Assembly: GCA_025201345.1 (NCBI GenBank)
Contig: JAIXMG010000034.1
Location: 124,001 to 188,000 of the forward strand
Source of the DNA: Thamnidium elegans
Taxonomy: Eukaryota > Mucoromycota > Mucoromycetes > Mucorales > Mucoraceae
Length of the DNA stretch: 64,000 bases
Reading direction: 5' to 3'
The position numbers and the translations under genes are program-made. Shown here one piece after another: positions 23,958 to 36,012 of this stretch (positions within the stretch are counted from its first letter, which is position 1; every line of letters begins with the position of its first letter). The notes under the pieces are model-generated. The model had not been told where the DNA came from. It saw nothing but the letters and a program-made list of their open reading frames with translations, and did not search any database.

Positions 23958-24273
23958 TATATAATAGTTTTCAGAAAGTATGTACAGCGAAAAAAAAAAA
24001 TGTTTTATAGTTATTGATAAATGCTTTTTTTTATTGTATCAACAAGCATATTGATCATATAAAGTACTTCCTGAACCTAACTCGTTTTTTTTTAGCTGAT
24101 AAAATAAACTCTCTATTTCTGATAAGTTGAAGTTTCAAGTAATACATGATTAGTATCGAAATACAATTTAAGCGTATTATTTTTATAAAGTCGTTTATTA
24201 TTATTATGCTTATATGTTATTAAGCTAAAAAACGGAAAGAAAATTACAATATCATTTAAAATGAAGCGTTTGT
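23958..24273. other. Spacer between array copies 3 and 4
   Basis: AT-rich, no gene seen. It holds the upstream region of copy 3 and the 3' end of copy 4. Confidence 0.5.
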
Positions 24274-25920
24274 TTACTCGCCGCAAATATATTGGAAACC
24301 TTTTCCTGCCTGTAATGATTCAGAAGCTTTAGAAAACATTATACTAACTTCCATCCATGAATAATGTGCTTTGTAGTATCTAAAAATGAGAGAGTAAGTA
24401 TCCAAGTACTAGACGAATCTATAACTACTACTTACTTATTGTTTTTGTAGTTTACATACGGAATGTCATTAACTGTATGATTTTCATTCGGTTCAATAAA
24501 AGCAAAAAAATTGTCTCTCTGTAAGTAATACTTGAAAAAATCTTTTAAGAGAGTTGCCAAATTGTCTCCATTATCACTGTACCAGATGGTGGGTTTGATA
24601 CCATTGTATTCCAGATTACTATACTTTTTTCCCACCTTATTATTTTCAATACGAATACAAGTATGGTAGCTAGTGTGCACTTGATTTTTCTTGTGTGTAT
24701 TATATAAGCAATCACTGGATTTACAATCAATACCAATGTTACGAAGATTAGGAATTAAAGGAGATTCCAACCCTTTTTCCAGAAAATCTAATACCATAAC
24801 AATAGGCTCTGAAGGATCTAAAAGCTTTGGACGACGAACTAAAGATAATAAAATAAAGGTCAATTAAACGAAATGATATTTCTTATGTACGCTTACGTGT
24901 GCTCAATTTTTTACACTTGAAAAAATAAAGTATAGCGCATACCAATGGTTTTATTCTTTTGTCGAGCTTAAGATATTCCAAAATCAATTGATCTCTTTCG
25001 AATATAACATCTTTGTTAATAATACGAATATGACAAGAAATTCCATGAAGACCGATAAATGTACACCCATTATTAAATCTATCAATATTTGAATTTTTTA
25101 TTCCCATACTTGTAAGATAACCCGATAGAAATTCTGCATCGTAGAAACTTTGGTCTTTGTTGTCCAAATCGACATAGTGTCCATATGAGTCCTTGATACG
25201 TATAACCAGTTTTAAATCTTCATGAATAAAATCCAATTGGTACTTTGAAGTTCTAAATATATATATATATATAATTTAATACGATAAAATAAACCCAAAT
25301 AAATCAATGAACCCACCCAATGAGCTCAACAATGGCCCCAATATTAGGAAAGTTTAATTTAAATGCACAGTCGAAAGTGTTCTTAATGTCTTCTCTACAA
25401 CTGTACTCATATTCATTCAAGAAATAATTCTATATGTATAAATATTAGATATCTATAAATGAGACAAAAAGTAAAAACCCTATATACATACTTGGGAACA
25501 CTCAAAAATCTCTTGACAAAGCTCTTCTTCATTATTTTTTCGACCAGTTTTATCAGCTTGTTTCTTGAAACGATGAATTACAAACAAATCTTCATCTAGA
25601 TATGTTTCATCTTTTAAACAATTATATTGTAAATCAAAGGAACAACAGTACTTTTCATACTTGCTTTGAGTTGTTATTCCATAATTCCATTTTTTATTTA
25701 AATCTTTTGTTTTTTTATATCTTAAAAATCTCACTAAAGACTGATGCGTTTTGATCACCAATTGGTACATTTCTCGCTCATCGTTTTGTAAATGTTTTTC
25801 CAATAACTTTAAAGGAACTACGCTTATGGAATGACCACTATCGTCATTTTCTGCAATACTTTGGTCTTGTGTGTACTCATACGCACTAGAAAGGATTGTA
25901 ATAATGCTGTACGCATCCAT
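24274..25920 (-). CDS. TUTase/Cid1-like protein with degenerate active site (array copy 4)
   Basis: Minus-strand exons 25920-25492, 25429-25317, 25252-24897, 24838-24436 and 24379-24274 give an uninterrupted 468-aa frame with GT-AG introns at the same places as copies 1 and 5. Residues 1-143 are the N-terminal extension. The NTase loop reads GTSKYQLDFIHEDLKLVI against GSTINGLATENSDMDLCI in copy 5, so the first Asp is kept (Asp193), the second is Lys195, and the third is His255 (ISCHIRI). KLDKRIKPL follows. The region equivalent to LSSYAY is replaced by LRRPKLLDPSEPIV, although PLIPNL and the DCKSSDC/YHTC insertion remain. The DPF-x-N-x-A end motif is lost. It should not catalyse nucleotide addition. 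The preserved frame over five exons argues against simple decay, but nothing here shows what it does. Confidence 0.75.
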
Positions 25921-26339
25921 TGTGATATATATATATATATATTATAAAAAAAAGGGAAAAAAGACATAAAAAAAATATTGATTATATAGCCCTTTTTTTT
26001 TTTAAAAAAAAAAAAAAAAAGAACAATGGTATATCAGCTTTATAAAACCGAGATGATAGAATAATCAAAAATCATTACCAAATCTGTCTCATTGTTTGAT
26101 TTTTAAATAAATGGGTACGAAGGACATACAATGTGCTTGCAATACTTCTCTGAAAGCAACGATGTTTGAATGAAAAATAAAAAATAAAAAAAAATAAAAA
26201 AACGTATAAAAAAAAATTGGCCATCGTATACAGTTTTATAGGGAACTCAATTCAATAGATTTATTGATTTAAGCTGGTTCGTGATTACGTGTTTTTTTTC
26301 ATAGGTTAGTAGAAATACTAATATTGGAAACTTCCCTAA
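25921..26339. other. Spacer between array copies 4 and 5
   Basis: AT-rich, with a T-run/A-run palindrome at about 25989-26021. No gene is seen. Confidence 0.5.
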
Positions 26340-27742
26340 TTAACGTCTGGGACCAAACCGATACTCCATGGATTTTGGATCAATAGGCCTTGGTACACGA
26401 TCATTAACGTTCAGTACACTTACAAAGTTGGAACCTCTTCTCAGATGATTATAAGCTCTTTCGAACTCTTGACTAATTACTCTGGCTCCAATAGCAGTAC
26501 ATGTACTACTACACAAGAAAGAAAGTTGTTAAAGAGACATGTCTAATGTCTTAAAAAAAACATACATAATATTTCGAGTTAAATCAAAGGGATCTGGGAA
26601 AATAGCATCATGTTTACGCCAGTTCATCTCACGAGGAATATGTCCATTCGAAGTAATAGACATCGGTTTTAAAATATTTTGAGTTGATGATAACCATTGA
26701 AATACTTCAATGATCAATTCACCAACATTTTTACCGTTGGAGCTATGCCAAATAGTAGAATCATTACGTCGAACGGACAATGTGTTAATGAAACAATTAC
26801 TCATTACATTCTCGATATAAACACAATCATGATAACGAACATCGCATCCTCCAATTGGTCTCGCTGTTTTAAAATGGCAGTCGGGAGATTTACAAATGGC
26901 GTCTGTCAACTTTTGCAAACAAGGAATTACAGGTGGTTTTTGAACAAACATCAAGTAATGTAATCCAATCATTGTATAAGCACAAGTGCCAATAAACCCT
27001 TTTCTACCTGTTATTAAATTTACATTAATATCAGGTATATATATATTTATAACATACCTAAACTTTACAATCATTAATTCCTTTTGATTTTACAAACAAT
27101 CTGAGAGCAAAGAGAAAAGGCTTTACACGTGAATCCAATTTCATATACTCAACAGATAAGTTTGTATTTTCAATACCAAGACAATTATTGACATTAATAT
27201 CACAATCAATACCATATTGTTGATCTTGGAACGTACAAATAGGGACTCTAGCCTTCTTTACCACAGTAATATTACACATACCATGAGAACGTAGCTTTTT
27301 TGCCAGGACATCCATATTGAAAATAGAGTTCGACTCATTCTCTAAATAAATCCTTTTATAATCACTAATATCTTTCATCTCCGGGCTGGTAATACATAAA
27401 TCCATATCTGAATTTTCTGTAGCGAGTCCATTAATGGTTGATCTAATGTTAAGATATATATTTATATATAACAACATCCTTGTATCAATTTGTATTGATA
27501 CTTACCCAAAGATTGATACTGTCATGTTTTTAAATTCTGGTATATCACTTAACATAACATTTATCTTTTCGGTAAATTGGCTTCTCCTGATACTTTTGTC
27601 TGGTTTGATAGACAATGTCTATATATATATATATATATATATCATTAGTACTTTTAATCTTTAATTATTTGTAAACAGAATAACACACATCAACCAAATT
27701 ATTAATTTCTCTCTCCAACGTACTATTAGAAGTACTAAGCAT
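26340..27742 (-). CDS. Terminal nucleotidyltransferase, Cid1/TUTase-like, with intact active site (array copy 5)
   Basis: This likely adds nucleotides (U or A) to RNA 3' ends. Minus-strand exons 27742-27677, 27618-27506, 27442-27069, 27007-26566 and 26508-26340 give 387 aa. The catalytic triad is complete: IFGSTINGLATENSDMDLCI supplies Asp72 and Asp74, and GIDCDINVNN supplies Asp141. LDSRVKPFLFALRLFVK, the CAYTMIGLHYLM helix, PPVIPCLQ, FPDPFDLTRN and EFERAYNHL are typical of the nucleotidyltransferase and PAP-associated domains. Between PPVIPCLQ and the C-terminal lobe lies an insertion with CKSPDC (Cys223, Cys228) and YHDC (His244, Cys246), a possible metal site. It lacks the N-terminal extension of copies 1, 3 and 4 and is the best candidate for the ancestral gene of the array. 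Base preference cannot be judged safely from sequence. Its start lies 548 bp from the divergently transcribed MLH1 gene. Confidence 0.85.
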
Positions 27743-28290
27743 TTTTTTTCTAACTATCAGCAAAAGAGAAAGTAAACCTTAAAAGTCGTTTTTTACCAAA
27801 AAAAAAAACAAAACAAAAAACAAAGTCTCTATTTACATAAGTTACGCCGATTTCGTCAGTCAAAAGTGAAAATAAAAATTTGGTGTCAACACTGATTTCA
27901 TTCTGGATTTGGGTTAGGTACGGCCAGCAAGGCCAACGTTGGAGACATAAAGATACATACCCGACCTTGGTATAAGCGGGTACTACGCTAACTTCTTATT
28001 TATTTTTCATTTTTCTATTTTCTCGTTTTGGTTTATCTCGTATTATCCCTCCCCGAAAAGAAATACTAGCTTAACTTGAAAGATACAGGAAATAAACGAT
28101 GGTTTACAGTTAAAGGAGTAAATAATTATACTGTCAGGACCGCTTTTTATGCGAAAACCACTTGTTTTACCAAGAGAAAGATGATCATATAACTACCTTT
28201 TTCCCTCGTCTTTTTTTCTCAGTCCCTTAATAAAAAGTACGTGACATTCTTTTTTCCCTTTTTTTTTCTTTTTCTTTAAAACAAAACGTC
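27743..28290. promoter_or_regulatory. Divergent intergenic region between TUTase-like copy 5 and MLH1
   Basis: These 548 bp separate two outward-facing genes and must hold both promoters. Several CT-rich runs lie just before the MLH1 start (about 28240-28276). No further motif is claimed. Confidence 0.5.
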
Positions 28291-30746
28291 ATGGAAAATA
28301 TACCAAGTGTCAAAAAACTCGATCAAACAGTAGTCAATCGAATCGCAGCAGGAGAAGTAAGAATGACCACCATTAAATTGAGTTACACCTCCTCTAACAC
28401 ACTTTACTAGGTTATTCAACGACCTTCCAACGCTTTAAAAGAACTTATAGAGAATTCGCTTGATGCCGGTTCAACCCAAATTCAAATCCTTGTCAAAGAT
28501 GGTGGACTAAAAGTGTTACAGATTCAAGACGATGGACATGGCATTAGAGTAAGTTACCCTCACCCTTTTCAAAAAAAAATAATAATAATAATAATACTTG
28601 AATACATTATTATTTAGAAAGAAGATATGGCTATTGTTTGTGAACGTTTTACAACCAGTAAACTAAACTCGTTTTCAGACTTGACCAGTATATCGACACA
28701 CGGCTTTAGAGGAGAAGCCTTAGCCAGTATATCTCATGTAGCTCATGTTACCATTACAACCAAGACGGCCGATTCACCATGCGCATATCGTGCACTCTAC
28801 GCCGACGGAAAGCTAGTACCTGTCAAACTAGGTCAAAGTGCGGACCCGAAAGCCTGCGCTGGTAACAACGGTACACAAATCACTGCTGAAGATTTATTTT
28901 TTAATACGCCAACTCGATTGAAAGCGTTAAAGTCAACTAGTGATGAGTATAATCGTATCTTGGATATCGTAACACGGTATGCAATTCATAATGCTGGAGT
29001 TAGTTTTATTTGTCGTAAGGTAAAAATCAAAAAAAAAAAAAAAAAAAAAAAAAAGTTGCTTAAAAAAAAAAATGTAGCAAGGTGCTAAAATGGCAGATGT
29101 ACAAACATCAAAAGAAGCAAGTATCGTAGACAATATTAAACAACTGTATGGATCAGTAGCATCTGAATTACTACACGTACAAAAAACACTCGATATATTG
29201 AATGTAAAAGTGAACGGATATATATCTAATGCAAACTACAGTATGAAACGAATGACCATGTTATTATTTATTAACCGTAAGTAAATTTATTAAAAAAAAG
29301 AAGCAAAAAACTAAAAATATGCTAGATCGTTCTGTTGATAGTTACGCTATCAAAAGAGCTATTGAATCAGTGTATTCTGCATTATTACCAAAAGGTGGAT
29401 ACCCATTTGTTTACCTCGATCTTGAAATTGATCCAAAGAATGTAGACGTTAATGTGCACCCAACTAAAAAAGAAGTTCATTTTTTAAACCAAGATAAAAT
29501 CATTGAATCTTTAATTGATATGTTTGAAGAGACCTTAAAGAATGCCAATGACTCTAGAACATTCTATGTACAAACATTACTTCCTGGTGCTCCAGAAGGT
29601 ACTTTATTTTACACATTTATATATTAATTTTTTTTTTTACTAATATCAAAAATACAGAAGCTGTAGTCGAAAAACCAACTTCTAGTAAGCCAGTAGCCGA
29701 ATACAAGTACGTTCGAACAGATAGTTCAGCGACTACATTAGATTCCTTTTTAAATAGACCAAACAAAGAATATGATGATGATGCTATGGATATAGATGAA
29801 GGTTCATCTGTAATAACAAAAGATATTCGAGTACATGTAAATTTAGCTAGTATACACACATTACGTAAACGAGTAGCAAAATCCGAAGATAAAGGTAAGG
29901 GGGGGGGGAGGTTTCTGTATTTCATGTGACTAACAAATATATACTTTATAGAGCTATCAACTATCTTTAATAATCATACATTTATTAGTTGTGTTGATGA
30001 TATGTTGGCTTTAATTCAATATGAACAAAATATTTATATTGTAAATTATAATGTAGCAAGGTATAAAAAAGAAAGAGAGATCGACATAAACAAGATGACT
30101 AAACATATTTATATTATAGTGAAGAGTTGTTTTATCAAGTGATATTAGGACAATTTCATAATATGGGCAAATTAACTTTATCCACTCCAATTTCTATTGA
30201 AGAATGTGTACTGGTTGCTATTGAGATTGAAGAAAGCAAAGGTAATTTACCGAAGGATCTTCGAGATGCGAATCAAGTAGCTGCGGTAAGTACACACACA
30301 CACACAAAAGTATGATTACATCATCTGCATTTTTATTTATACTTTTTAAGGCTATTTCAACTTTAATTGCATCAAAACGTTTAATGCTAAAAGAATATTA
30401 TTCAATGGAAATAACTGAGGATGGAAAACTAACAACTTTACCAATGATTTTACGCGATTATATACCTTGTATGGACAAATTACCGTTATTCTTTCTTCGA
30501 TTGGGTACTGAAGTTGAATGGGAAACTGAGTTGGGATGCTTTGATTCATTAACGCGGGAACTTGCTATTTTATATAGTTTAGATGCACCTTTAAACCAAT
30601 CAGATAAAACTGATTACTTTTGGAAAATTGAACACTTGATATTTCCCAGTTTTAAAACTCATTTTACTGCTCCTGCCAAATTAAAAAACTATGTTGTGCA
30701 AGTCGCTAATTTAACTGATTTATACAAGATTTTCGAAAGATGCTAA
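28291..30746 (+). CDS. MLH1: DNA mismatch repair protein Mlh1
   Basis: This is a MutL homologue that pairs with Pms1/Pms2 (MutLalpha) and Mlh3 in nuclear mismatch repair and meiosis. Exons are 28291-28356, 28411-28548, 28618-29019, 29078-29276, 29326-29598, 29658-29894, 29952-30060, 30120-30285 and 30351-30746, giving 661 aa. The GHKL ATPase is complete: [30 protein letters not shown] (catalytic Glu and Asn), [29 protein letters not shown] and [16 protein letters not shown]. The transducer part has [15 protein letters not shown]. The C-terminal domain ends in FERC, the conserved end of Mlh1 that contributes to the MutLalpha endonuclease site. Exon joins restore expected residues, such as INHRSVDS across intron 4. 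Intron 3 holds a long A tract. The length is somewhat short through a reduced linker. Confidence 0.95.
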
Positions 30747-32335
30747 AAAAAATAAAATAAACGCGAGTTTTTTTTTTATTTTTTATTTACATGAATGAGT
30801 TATATATAAAAATGTATTTTTTTAAACACCAAGTTCATTAGGAATATCTTCTGCCTTCATAGTTGCAATATCCTTTAATGCACTACTAATAATCTCAACA
30901 CCTTCCATTAACTCTTCTTCGGTAATACAAAGAGGAGGAGCAAAACGAATAATGTTCACATGTGTGGGCTTAGCTAACAAACCTCTAGACTTGAGTAACA
31001 AGCAAAGTTCCCAGGCACTTCTCTCAGACTTTGATTCGTCAATGACAACAGCATTTAATAACCCACGACCACGTACTAATAATATAACAAAAGGACTGTG
31101 AGAAAAAAATATTAAACTATAAAAAAAAAAAAAAAAAAAAAAATACCTGTTTCAACTAAAGGACTATTCAAGTCAATCAATGCTTGTCTAAACTTTTTAC
31201 CCAACTTTTCAGAGTTTTCTACTAATTTTTCATCCTTGATAACTTGTAAAGCAGCAATAGAAACAGCACAACCAAGAGGGTTACCACCATAAGTGGATCC
31301 ATGTTCTCCAGGTTTAATACACAACATAATATCGCGATCAGCTAATACGGCTGAAACCGGATAAACACCTCCTGAAAGAGCCTTACCAAGAAGAACAATA
31401 TCAGCACGTACTTGGTCATGATCGACACAGAGCATTTTTCCTGTACGACCAAGACCAGTTTGAATTTCATCAGCAATAAACAAAACATTATGTTTCTTAC
31501 AAAGTTCATAAGCTCCCTTCAAATAACCTTCATCTGGAACCATAATACTAAATAGAGAGTCAGAAAAAAATACTAGCGCTAAAAATAGAGTATATCATTT
31601 TTTACCCTGCTTCTCCTTGAATAGGTTCTACCAAGAATGCAGCAACATTCTCTCCAACTTCATTTAAGACAGTTTCCAAATCTTGCAAGTTATTATAACG
31701 AATCAAGGTCTTTCCTACAAGAGGTCCAACCAAAGGTAAATAAGGACCAAACCCGGCAAAAGAATCGGCATCAGTAGACATGGAGATAACACCCGTGGTA
31801 CGTCCGTGAAAGTTATTTTCACAACTCAATACAATAGCTTGATTATCCTTAATACCCTTTTTCATGTAACCCCATTTACGAGCCAACTTGATAGCGGTTT
31901 CGACAGCCTCAGCGCCAGTGTTCATAGGAAGTACCATATCATATCCAAAGTATTCATGAACATATTTAGCGTAATCACCATAGACGTCATTATAAAATGC
32001 TCTGGAAGATAAAGTCAATTTTTGTGCTTGGTCACAAAGGGCCTTGACAATCTTGGGATGACAATGACCTTGATTGACAGCAGAGTAAGCAGATAAGAAA
32101 TCCATATATTTCTTTCCCTCGGGATCCCAAACGTAGATGCCCTTGGCTTCAGCAAATACAACAGGAAGAGGATGATAACTAACCAAACGAAAATAATAAT
32201 AGTTAAACCCTTTATTCATTGATCAATATAAAACCTTTTAAAGGGAACGAAATATATATATATATATACTTACTTGTGGGCACCGTAAGTGTTATCTAAT
32301 TCAACAGCTTCTTTACTAGTAGAATGAGCGGACAT
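30747..32335 (-). CDS. CAR2: Ornithine aminotransferase
   Basis: This PLP-dependent enzyme turns L-ornithine and 2-oxoglutarate into glutamate-5-semialdehyde and glutamate, linking arginine breakdown to proline. Minus-strand exons 32335-32274, 32178-31606, 31547-31147 and 31075-30822 give 429 aa; the stop codon ends at 30822 and the remaining bases to 30747 are the 3' flank shared with MLH1. Class III marks are [85 protein letters not shown] (PLP Lys) and [14 protein letters not shown]. No targeting peptide is seen before [10 protein letters not shown], so it is probably cytosolic as in yeast. It is convergent with MLH1, with 75 bp between stops. The last intron has two AG candidates, and the second (31077-31076) is required to avoid a stop. 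Confidence 0.94.
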
Positions 32336-33586
32336 TATTTTTACTTTTATTTTTTATCAAAGATAGATAGAAAAAGAAAAAAATATAGAAATCACAAAAG
32401 AACTGTATTTATATTAAATAGGTCACATGCTTTTTTTTTTTTTTTTTTATTTGCTAAAAATTTATATTTCCCACGATTCGAAAAAAACCTTATCCTGCAG
32501 AATCTCCCTATTTCGCCACAGGATAAAAAAAAAATTGACGTCAGCACAAAAATCAATTTTTTAAAAAAAAAATGGGTCTTACCGAATGAAAGGGGATTCT
32601 ATGGCCGAACGGTGTTGAACCGCGGCAAATGAAACTTTTCTAAGTTTTCTCGTTATATATCTTGCTTAAGCCTAGCAGTAGTGTTAAAGATCATAAAACA
32701 AAACTAAAAAATATTAGCATAAACGTATTATCCCCATAATTGTTATATCATACCATACCAGCCAACCAGAGTCAATACCCACTGGGCACTAGGGGAACAG
32801 TCTCAATGAGTAAATCTTCATGATATATTGTTCTAAAAAGAGCGGTAAAAAATAAATGTAAGCTCGATGGGATTTTCATAGTGCGTTATATTTTATGAAA
32901 TTTATATTTAAATATATTACCTGTAAGATCTAAAACACTATTTCGTAACGGAAACCATATACCAGATTTAAAGGACGACACCAGAGTTAGCTATTTGGAA
33001 ACTTGTAGTAGGACGAGACTATACGTAATAATCAAAAATACTATATCAATATTTATGTGAGATTATCTTACCTTTGTGATGAATAAGAATAGACGATATT
33101 TTTGCATAGATTAATGGGTTGTATGTTCGCGCTAAACTTTGGCATCTGTAAAAACCTTTCGTGAGGAAAAGATTACCGAAGAGTAGCAACAACTCGAAAA
33201 TATAATCACATCCGTTGGCACCAAAAAAAAAAACTATAAAAACATTACTAGTACCATTCAGAGTTCAAGCAGAGTAAGAGTCCAACCGAAGTAAGCGTCC
33301 AAAACTTTAAGAAATACAAGTATGTCAGTAATTGACAACTGAATAAATCATATCACAAAAGTATAAATGTATCCTTATTTTCTTTCTAATTGTTTCTTTC
33401 TTTCTTCTTTACTTTTTTTTTCCTACTTAATTGAAAAGCTTCCTGATATTAATAAGCCCTATATCAAGCAAGAAAAAAGAAGAAAGTATCAGTTTCATGC
33501 GTAAAAATGATAGTCTTCATAATGATACTCAATTTTATTTAGAAGTACATGTCTCTGATTAACAAATTCTTATTCTGCTTAAACTG
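32336..33586. other. Intergenic stretch upstream of ornithine aminotransferase
   Basis: This is the OAT promoter side plus about 1.2 kb without a gene. The right part holds one arm of a small inverted repeat (33282-33302). A, T and short CT runs occur. Confidence 0.5.
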
Positions 33587-33633
33587 TTGCTCTGGTTGGA
33601 CGCTTACTCTAGTTGGACGCTTACTTCGGTTGG
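33282..33633. repeat. Inverted repeat with tandem right arm
   Basis: The 21-bp unit at 33282-33302 (CCAACCGAAGTAAGCGTCC and two more bases) recurs as its exact complement at 33613-33633. On the right side a second, imperfect unit (TTGGACGCTTACTCTAG, 33596-33612) lies directly before it. These may be degraded terminal repeats of a transposon, since a SWIM-type transposase fragment starts at the right arm. Confidence 0.7.
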
Positions 33634-34158
33634 CCGTTTAATTGAGTTTGAAGCTATCAACGAGGAAGTACTTCCTTTGTTGATAGAACAAGCCGAAGAG
33701 AGTCAAAACGAAAACGAAGTGATTTACAAGGTAAAATCATTTACTACAGGCGATATTATCTATAATGTCCGTATCGTTGAAGACAAAATGAAGGCCTGCA
33801 ACTGTCCCGATTTTACCTGGAATAACATAGCTTGTGAGCACATGTATCTCTTGAAAAGATATAACAGAAATATTGCTATTTTTGTTATTTCAACAAATTT
33901 GCCTACTCCTGAGGTATTTATCGACGATACTCGAACCGAACAACAACAACAACCTATTGAAATAGAATTACAAGCTTTTCCCAAACTATTGTTAACGGGG
34001 TAGATGTTGTTAGTAATCTACAAGAAGTTTTAAGTTCTTACTTACGGAACCCTCATCCGTTAACTGATTCTCAAATTCAAAACATGCAGAATAATCTTGG
34101 TATTATACTTAATAACAACAACAATCAACCTGTCAACCAAAATTCCAGACGTAGATAG
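33587..34158 (+). pseudogene. MULE-like transposase C-terminal fragment with SWIM zinc finger
   Basis: The frame from 33587 contains VYNVRIVEDKMKACNCPDF-like sequence and a SWIM finger, C-x-C-x7-C-x-H (CNCPDFTWNNIACEH), as found at the C-terminus of many Mutator-like transposases. It stops at 34003, and the same protein line continues after a frame shift as VSNLQEVLSSYLRNPHPLTD to NQNSRRR, ending in TAG at 34156-34158. No start or catalytic domain is joined to it. SWIM fingers also occur in host proteins, so the transposon origin is an inference from the neighbourhood. Confidence 0.55.
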
Positions 34159-35740
34159 CCCTATTCTTTATTACCAATAAAAAGCTTTATACACTTTGTT
34201 GAGACTCACATTAACTCTTTCCTCTTTCTGTACAACATTTCCCTTTAGTTTTAACGGTTTTCTTAGGGACCACAACTCTGATTAATTCGGACCACGGGTA
34301 TGTTCATAGGGTAGCTTTGGATTGGGTGCCCCGTGGCCCTAAAATGGCTCCTTTCTTTTTCTTTATATTTCTCTATTTTATGACATATATTCTACGTTAT
34401 ATTTTTTTTTAAAACTCTATTAATACTTTTCTTTTCTTAGACTATATTCGTATCGAATATTCTTCTATTTATTTTTTTACAAACTTAATTAACCTATTAT
34501 TTAAAGAGAAATATAGTAAAATACGAAGAGCAGCAGGAATACTAAGCAGAAAAGAATAGGCTTATGTATTTTATCGTGTGTAAAAACAGTATAAAATGAG
34601 AATCGTTAAACGTCACCGACCAAAATTTTCTTATTATGTGGCAGATGGACGTCATTTTTGTCAGCACTTAAACAACTGCGTAAAGCAGCAGCCAAGTAAA
34701 TCTTAATTCGATAAAAATATTCCTTTTTTCACTGCAAATGTGTTTTATAGTACTTACCGAGTAGCTATCCTGTCTACTCTTACGCATAAAGAAGGCGGAA
34801 TCACGAAATTGACTTCTATACTGCTGCTGCTTTCCGTATTATATTTATTAACCCATTTACTGCTAGTATCATTCATGACTAAAAGGAAAAAGACAGCACA
34901 AAAACCATGAGTGACGGTAAAGTAACGGCCTTATCAGTAATAAAATCAGCTAGTAACTAGAAGCTTAGAAAAGCGACGTTTGGATTAGGCGGAATAATCT
35001 AATTCTTTCAATAAGCTTCCCCTACTCGCAAATTTTATTCGAACAATGCGTGATACTCTGAAAAACAAAATTTACGGGAACATCGAGAAAAGAAAAGAAC
35101 CATTAAAAGCTTTAAAAGAAAAGTGTTCTACTGATGAAAAACTTTCTTCAAGAACAGTAACAAATGCCGCTGATATATCTTCCTACGCTCCAAGAGATTT
35201 TCGCCTGTCGATCAATAAAGAATAATATTGCATGGAATTCGTTTGTCAAAGAAGTCTCTGATTTATTAGAGCCAAATAAAATGATAAAACATGAAATTAT
35301 AAAAAAATATGTCGTATTTTTTTTTTTTTTTTTTTTTTTTGAAACCATAATTGCTTCTATAACGTCTGGAGCTGGTTATTATAGTCAAGAAGAAAATCTT
35401 ATAGTACACTACAATTGTTTAAAGTTTTTTTTTTCTTTTTTTTAAAAAGGGGTCTGGGGTCTCCCTTCATCTTTCAGAAAACTTGAATACGGTAAGTAAC
35501 ATATAGAACGTATGGCTATGTTTTAGCAAAAATTAATACCTATACTTTGTTTGATATCTCTCAAATATTTTACCTTTTTGTTTGTCCGTTACGCCGATGT
35601 TCGTTTTTAACCGTTGTGTCCATGGTCCTTTCCTTGTTTCTTAGATATCTCTCTGGTAAAAGATGATATGTTGAACAATGCAGCTATAACATGAACATAG
35701 CGATTTTGATTGTAATTGTTTTTTTAAATCCTTGAAATCG
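34159..35740. other. Intergenic stretch with transposon debris
   Basis: Besides the MITE end at 34254-34345, this holds short open pieces (34595-34710, 35045-35224) that I cannot assign, and T and A runs. It could be decayed transposon sequence linking the two MULE-like fragments. Confidence 0.4.
34254..34345 (+). mobile_element. Solo end of the GGTTTTCTTAGGGACCAC element family
   Basis: It begins ACGGTTTTCTTAGGGACCAC and continues with a diverged TCGGACCACGGG and GGTGCCCCGTGG. Only one end is present, followed by unrelated sequence. It matches the left arm of the 22023-22928 element most closely. Confidence 0.7.
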
Positions 35741-36012
35741 CAGAAGAGTGGTGTGTAGACTCTACTTACAAGACTTGTAAGTCATTCATTAAGTCTACCG
35801 ATGATTGTTACTTGTATAACATTATTGTTCGTAACAAGGTTTCAAATTAGGGTGTACTAGTTTGCTTTTTTTTTGTAACTAACAGGAAAGTTTCTCCTGT
35901 ATTAGTAGTGGCTCGAATGGGTCAACGAGCGTGCTTGGGAAAAGCACGTATACTTTTTGGGTGGCCGCCTGGAGCGATTCCTCTTAGACTTGCGGATGAC
36001 ATGGAACGAAGA
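35741..36012 (+). pseudogene. MULE-like transposase catalytic-region fragment
   Basis: The translation EEWCVDSTYKTCKSFIKSTD then DCYLYNIIVRNKVSN, an in-frame TAG, and GVLVCFFFVTNRKVSPVLV resembles the first DDE strand of Mutator-like transposases (V-D-S-T-Y-K-T). After a one-base shift near 35908 it continues WLEWVNERAWEKHVYFLGG. With a stop and a frame shift it is inactive. On the plus strand it follows the SWIM fragment although in a MULE it should precede it, so two insertions or a rearrangement are involved. Confidence 0.5.

Noticed and set aside
34595..35445. Short frames beginning MRIVKRHRPK and MRDTLKNKIYG
   Set aside because: No recognisable domain and interrupted by stops and homopolymers; treated as unassigned debris.
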